DNA of 64,000 bases from Nymphaea colorata. Its lineage: Eukaryota > Streptophyta > Magnoliopsida > Nymphaeales > Nymphaeaceae. The notes below the pieces were generated by a model. The model had not been told where the DNA came from. It saw only the letters and a list, made by a program, of their open reading frames with translations, and did not search any database. Positions within the stretch are counted from its first letter, which is position 1; every line of letters begins with the position of its first letter. The position numbers and the translations under genes were made by a program. Shown here piece by piece: positions 58,550 to 64,000 of this stretch. Where the stretch lies: assembly GCF_008831285.2 (NCBI RefSeq), contig NC_045141.1, positions 15,734,106 through 15,798,105 on the forward strand, given 5' to 3'.

Positions 58550-58735
58550 GAATGAGAGAGAGCTCTGGTTCTTTTGTGAACGCTACACATCCACGTACGT
58601 TCAAAGGGATGAGAGAGAGAGAAAGAAAGAGTTTTCATACGAATTCCATGCATCCACGTCTAAAGGGTCGTTTAGAGAGAGAGAGAGACTGTGTCGTTGG
58701 CTTTGGTGAATGGCATGCAGCCACGTTCACCGACG
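58550..58735 (+). promoter_or_regulatory. Three-fold GA-tract plus CCACGT block upstream of MATE gene 2
   Basis: CCACGT occurs at 58591, 58654 and 58721, spaced 63 and 67 bp. A (GA)n tract precedes each (about 58554, 58610 and 58674) and related words such as CATGCATCCACG and TTCAAAGGG recur between. It is a degenerate tandem repeat about 400-570 bp before the start codon. CACGT cores are bound by bZIP and bHLH factors and GA tracts by BPC proteins; a regulatory role here is an inference. Confidence 0.45.
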
Positions 58736-59057
58736 ACCGGTGACACAACCCCCACATTTAGCGGCGGAAATTTCCGTCCACTCGTCCTCCAGGGATTAGG
58801 TTTCTCAATGGGCCCGACGACCGGCGACATAATCGTGTACTTTCCTTCCGGTCTCGCCTGTCTTTACCAAACTACTCAACGCGACTTGTCCATCTCTTGG
58901 ATCTCTCAATTTGACAGATATCGTCTTTTATGAGTTTCACGCGGTCTGAGAACTTAGAGCTCAGTTAGAAGCTAAGCTCTCAGGTGAACGAATTGATTCG
59001 CGTTAATTTAATCAGAAGATGATGAGAGGACATGTTGACTTCTGTGGCTCTCACCTC

Positions 59058-59065
59058 TATTTATG
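59058..59065 (+). promoter_or_regulatory. Candidate TATA-like box of MATE gene 2
   Basis: TATTTATG is 67 bp before the ATG, in the same position as TTTATATT of the paralogue. It is a weaker match to TATAWA. Confidence 0.4.
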
Positions 59066-59124
59066 TTGTCTGCTGCCAGAAGTTGTGGAGTAAGGCGCGC
59101 TCTGTTGTCTCGAAATAGCAGAGA

Positions 59125-62100
59125 ATGGAGAAGCCTCTCTTGGGCAGCAGCCATGGCGACGTCGGCCTGTGGGGCAGGTCTCTCATAGAGAGCAGGAAGC
59201 TTTGGCACATCGCCGGCCCTGCCATCTTCACCTCCATATGCAACTACTCGCTGGGCGCCCTCACCCAGACCTTCACCGGCCAGGTCGGGAAGCTCGAGCT
59301 CGCTGCCGTGTCTATGGAGAACTCCGTGATTGCCGGCTGGGGATTCGGCTTCCTGGTAAGCGTCAATCTTCTTCCTCTCCACAGATCTGTTCAAGTTATA
59401 TTTAATTAGTCTCTGCGGATTGTTGAAGTCAATTTGCTGATTATGATGATGATGTTGAACGTGGCGCAGTTGGGAATGGGGAGTGCCTTGGAGACGCTGT
59501 GTGGGCAGGCCTTTGGTGCTGGGAAGCTGAATATGCTAGGAGTTTACATGCAGAGGTCATGGCTCATTCTCTTCTGCACGGCTTTGCTATTGACTCCTGC
59601 CTACGTCTTCTCCGACCACCTTCTAAAGCTTATTGGGGTTCAGGACGACATCTCTGATCTCGCAGGTAAGGCTGCAATGATCTATATATCATACGTACTT
59701 ATCATCACCATCACCATTCTTCTTCCTCACCTAGAACTCCTGAATGCCATCTTCACTATCATCATTTTCATTGCCACTAGACGATAATGTTTGAATAGAT
59801 ACGTCTGGTTAGATTCAGATTTAAGCAAAAAGCAATAGAAATGGATTGATCGGCATGGCGAAATTTGGAATGGATCTTGACACGAAAGGGTATACGTACA
59901 TGAATGTGGCACTTCTGCCGCCGTGAGTTCTTTGATTAAATGCAGAGGGTTACATTTAATAATGCGGCAAAAGCCAGAAGGTCAGTATGTGGAGTAGGTG
60001 CGAGAGTGGTGCATCTGCCATTTCGTGCCGGTAACATTAATTTATGTGGAGACGAAGACATTAGGGAGAAAAAGTTAAAGAGTTTCTTTATTTTTGCGGC
60101 TTCAGATTAGATTTTGTTGTATCTTCTTCATGAAGTCCTCTACTCGGTTCCTCAAAATGATTCTTGAAATCTTTTGTTGGCGACGAGATTGGAGCGCATT
60201 TATTTTGACCATCTGCATCCGCTTCATTGATTATGACCACATGGTGCAGATGATTTCTTTCAATTATTTCAAATGTAATATATCCTCCACTTGATGACAC
60301 CAGATCTAGAAACTCATCATATGGACCTTTAATATGGGGATGTAGGTGGATCGGGTAAACCGGATCGTAGAATCCGTTTATCAATTGGAGATTGTAAAAG
60401 GTTCATATTTGATTGCTAATTGGACTCCGATCCGGTGTGCAATTTCGTAATCGAATATAATTAAATCCCAATCTGACATTCATTTCGGATTTGTTAAAGA
60501 TCCATTAACCCAATTACGTTTAAATAGAGGATTTATTTTTGTGCTGGTTGGATCTGAATCCAGTTTAAAATAGGAGTTCTAATGTGAGAGTTTGGATGTG
60601 AATCTGATTGCATAGGATCCGTTTGATTGAACTAGGTAGAAAGTAGAACCTTCTCTCTTAGGCATTGGATTCTCACTAATGTTTGCGTTACTTAAGCCGA
60701 CATTTTCTCGCTTCTGCTTTGTCGACACCAGCCCTCATAGATGCTTCACTCTGAGGCCAAATGCTCCTCCTACCAATGCATTTTTGCATCCTGCAGCTTC
60801 GGCAGATCGCTTAGCCTGCCAACACTGCCCTTCTAAATTTGAAAAAAAAAAGCACTTTATAATATGTTTATAAAAAGGAAAGTGCATTAATATTATTTCC
60901 CTTATTAAGGGTAATTTAAAGGAAAGAACTTAATTATCTGAAATTGTTAATAAAAAGTGAGGCACCATCAGGAAACAAAAATGTGAGGCCTGTGTTTGGG
61001 TCCATGATGTTAGAAAAATGCCTTTGTTTTTGCAATTTCACTGGCGTGATCTCTATGTATTTCAAAAACATGATGGACCATAATAGGATCGAAAACATGT
61101 TTTCTTTTTTGTATGTCTAGTGAGGATTCTATGAGGTGCTTGAAATCAATGACCCAAAATTTATTCCATCTATCAAACTTCGACTTGTACATAAAAAAAA
61201 TACCTTCACATTTACATTTAATTGCATACCGGTGGATGAATGGATGTAACATAAAGTTCACAAGAAAGGTAATAAAACAATGAACACCCAACAAGTTCGT
61301 TATCCAAATGAGGAACTCCAAGAATGTTTTCTTATGTCATAAGAAGCCAAATGGCGTTTTGCGGTGAGTCAGGCTGCTGCCCAAGTGGTTCCGAACAATG
61401 TTGTCGATATTAATATCGATGCTATATTAGTTTGACTATAGATACAAGTATTATGTATTGGAGGAGGTCCGTGGGACTTTTATCCGTCGTTCGGGCGATA
61501 TATGCTGTAAGAATGGAAAGGATATATTGATACTGACTAAGATATCTGTTTTGGTTGGCATAATTTTTTTAAAAAATTAAAATTAATTTAAATATTTTAA
61601 ATTCATTAAAAACGATATTAAACTTGTATGATTTGAATCTGTCGGTACGGGTGATATTGACAACACTGGCTTTCAAAACAATTAAGTGTTTTTATTAAAT
61701 TCGCCATTCCCAAGAGAGCATGGCATGTGGTCTCACTGTCAGAATTTTTTCTTTCTATTTCAGCCAGTGCAATTTTTTATTCCTACTGTTTATGAAATTA
61801 AGAATTTTTTTTAGGAAAAAAAAATGTTATTCAGCAAATCTGGAAGCTCCAGCTTTTTTTTTTTTTTGAGAAGCTGGCTCAGGGTTGGCATCTGGACCCT
61901 GTGGATGGCATTTAATATGCCCTCCACATGCAGAGCATTCCTAAACCAACTTTCAAAAAGAAAAAAAAAAGGAACAACCTTTGCCCTCTTCTTTTGCATG
62001 ATCTTTTATTATCTTCATGTGAGTTGAATACAGTTTTTTTTTTTTTAAAGATCATTTCTGGAATCATCTCCTTGATAGATCGTCTTTTCCATTTACAAAC

Positions 62101-64000
62101 TCAAATTTCAAATCTTGCAATCTGTGGAGGTGGCTAAACTTCAGAGCTGCCATAATAGAACATTCAGAACTCGTTTGATGTTGTTCACTGAACGGCAAAT
62201 GTATTGCTCAAGGTTGTCCTGTGTGAGCACACTGACTGCTGAATAAACGTCAGTGTCATTTCTACCTGCGCGTTATATGCATCAATGAACCTGTTAAGAC
62301 AGACTTGTAAAAATGGATGCAACAATTTAATGGCGAGTCCCCTGCTTCAGCTACAACTTATAGAGGCTCCCCAGAACCTGCCAGTTGGAAATATATTCTT
62401 CCGAGAGCTAAGATTATGAACATCAATTGTGTTCTTTTTCTTAAAACTTGAGATACGTGGATCCATATACATGATTGATAAATTAGGAATTGACGTGTAA
62501 TATGTAGCCTTCTGAAGTACAGATCAGACTTATTAGGTAACTAGGTTCATAGTGTTAGATTTATTCCTTATAAATTCAATTTATATATCAGAAAACTGTT
62601 ATATGTATGTCTGCATTAGATACTTGGATACATGATCTCATCCATGTAGTTTATTGTATCATGTAGTTCTTTCTGTCTATCTTAGTTACCATGTTAACTT
62701 TGTGAGGTTCAGTAATCAATCTACCTTATGTTCATCATGCAGGGAAGTTTGCAATTTGGATGCTACCTCAGCTGTTTGCCTATGCTGCAAATTTTCCAAT
62801 CCAAAAATTCCTCCAAGCCCAGCAGAAGGTCATGGCCATGGCTTGGGTGGCTGCGGTTGTTCTTGTTATCCATGCATTCTTGAGCTGGCTCACGATCATC
62901 AAACTCGGCTGGGGCCTTGTGGGTGCAGCAGTAACACTCAACCTGTCTTGGTGGCTGGTTGTTTTTGGGGAGTTCGGCTACATAGTGGTCTGCTGCACTG
63001 ATACTTGGACTGGCTTCTCATGGTTGGCTTTCAGGGATCTGTGGGGATTCGTTAAGCTCTCTTTCGCTTCAGCAGTCATGCTATGGTAAGGAAACATGTC
63101 AAAGTTAATCTTTTTGTATTTTTTGTACCAAAAGGCCACTTAATGCATTTTGTTATTGGCAGCTTGGAGTTTTGGTATCTCATGGTGCTCATCGTGATCG
63201 TTAGTTACTTACCAGACCCGCTTGTACCTGTGGATGCTGCCTCCATATGGTAAGCAGGAAAAAAATAAAAAAATAAAAAAAAGTACCCTTGATAAATATA
63301 ATCACTCATACAAAGTTTGCCATTTTTTTTTTCTTGCTAATTGTTACTGACGTGATTTATTTTTTCTAACCTTTGATTGTGAAGGAAAATTTTCTTCTAA
63401 ATTCATCTTTTTTTGGTTCTGAATTAATTTTCCTTCTTCTGTCAGCATGAACATCAATGGCTGGGATGCAATGATTGCGATCGGATTCAATGCTGCAATC
63501 AGGTAATATTTTATGCTAATCTGCTTGAGAATATAACAATGTATGAAACAATCTGTTGATAGATCAACAACTTTGGTTGTCAATCTTTTCCATGACTACT
63601 ATATTTGGGAAGTTCATTAGTGTGTTCAACATTTCATAAGACCTATTGTATAATTGCCAAAAGAAGTACCATTTATTAGGACAAGGAGTTGGAGTAGAGT
63701 CCTTAGTACCCTAGGTGTGTCACTGTTGGCATAACCTTAGTTGTGATGGCGGAGAATAAGTACCGCAGCGTCTCTGTCAAAGAATAGAAGTCTGCATAAT
63801 TCATAATAACAGGTTCAGTTATACAAGCAATGTTTTTTTTACTGCACTGCATTCTTGGATGCTCACGAAATGCCCAAATCCTAGCTTAAGGAAGGTATCT
63901 AATATCTTTTCTTAATTACCAAACACGAGGAAAGCTGCCTATGCAGCAACCCTTTATTAAGGTCTCACACTCATCTGCCTAGGAGCCAGACTGAGGTCTT
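59125..64000 (+). CDS. MATE transporter, DETOXIFICATION (DTX27/29-like), tandem copy 2, 3' part outside the window
   Basis: Five exons are present: 59125-59355, 59470-59665, 62743-63085, 63163-63249 and 63446-63502. Exons 2 to 5 have exactly the lengths of copy 1 (196, 343, 87, 57), and exon 1 is one codon longer. The protein starts MEKPLLGSSHG, then [38 protein letters not shown] and [19 protein letters not shown], closely matching copy 1 (well over 80% identity by eye). The missing part corresponds to copy 1 from [11 protein letters not shown] onward, whose exon starts 726 bp after exon 5 in copy 1, so 63503-64000 is read as intron 5. Intron 2 has grown to 3077 bp (1433 in copy 1) and carries a TIR element. 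No frame break is visible. A proton-coupled exporter with unknown substrate, as for its neighbour. Confidence 0.93.
60340..60620. mobile_element. Possible family B-like fragment in MATE 2 intron 2
   Basis: The words GATCCGGT, GGATTTGTTAAAGATCC and GGATCTGAATCCAG recall family B, but no terminal repeats are seen. Confidence 0.25.
61396..61668. mobile_element. hAT-like MITE candidate in MATE 2 intron 2
   Basis: The left end CAATGTTGTCGATAT and right end ATATTGACAACACTG form a 15 bp inverted repeat with two mismatches, starting with the CA(A/G)TG often seen in hAT elements. The interior is AT-rich and non-coding. The flanking 8-mers (GTTCCGAA and GCTTTCAA) match poorly, so a target duplication is not proven. 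Confidence 0.5.

Noticed and set aside
59426-59787. Open frame running past MATE 2 exon 2 into intron 2
   Set aside because: The exon 2 donor at 59666 matches copy 1 exactly; the remaining frame is intron sequence.

Overview
The window looks like nuclear DNA of a flowering plant. The genes are intron-rich with GT-AG splice sites. The intergenic DNA is long and AT-rich, full of small foldback or TIR repeats and microsatellites. The protein families are plant-type: a BELL homeodomain factor, a plant BTB/POZ protein and DTX-type MATE transporters. I cannot name the species. I see no rRNA, tRNA, CRISPR array or intact autonomous transposon.

Layout: (1) 1-5577 (+), a four-exon BEL1-like TALE homeobox gene of the PENNYWISE/POUND-FOOLISH type, with its leader at the window start. 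(2) 5578-11815, no convincing gene, only repeat remnants. (3) 11816-14000 (-), a two-exon BTB/POZ gene resembling Arabidopsis At3g50780. (4) 14001-28755, a 15 kb gene-poor stretch with TIR elements, a three-unit ~310 bp tandem repeat and the first arm of an inverted duplication. (5) 28756-29673 (-), an intronless CAF1-type deadenylase gene, head-to-head with (6) 31391-37226 (+), a seven-exon EEF1AKMT4-like methyltransferase gene whose intron 2 holds the second arm of the inverted duplication. (7) 37227-45353, gene-poor, with one isolated last-exon-like segment. (8) 45354-50461 (+), a complete nine-exon MATE/DETOXIFICATION gene. (9) 50462-59124, gene-poor. (10) 59125 to beyond 64000 (+), a tandem paralogue of the MATE gene; its first five exons are present.

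I rebuilt all exon structures by hand, joining splice sites so that the reading frame and family homology stay continuous. Each complete model gives an exact multiple of three: 816, 506, 305, 258 and 482 residues. The genes do not form one pathway. The only functional grouping is the tandem MATE pair, which shares exon lengths, intron phases and TATA-to-ATG spacing.

The most notable non-gene signals are the inverted duplication around the CAF1/methyltransferase pair, the three-unit tandem repeat with a homologous small minus-strand ORF in each unit, many recent 24-64 bp tandem duplications, and a repeated GA-plus-CCACGT promoter block upstream of the second MATE gene. I did not find anything that clearly amounts to an undescribed biological system.
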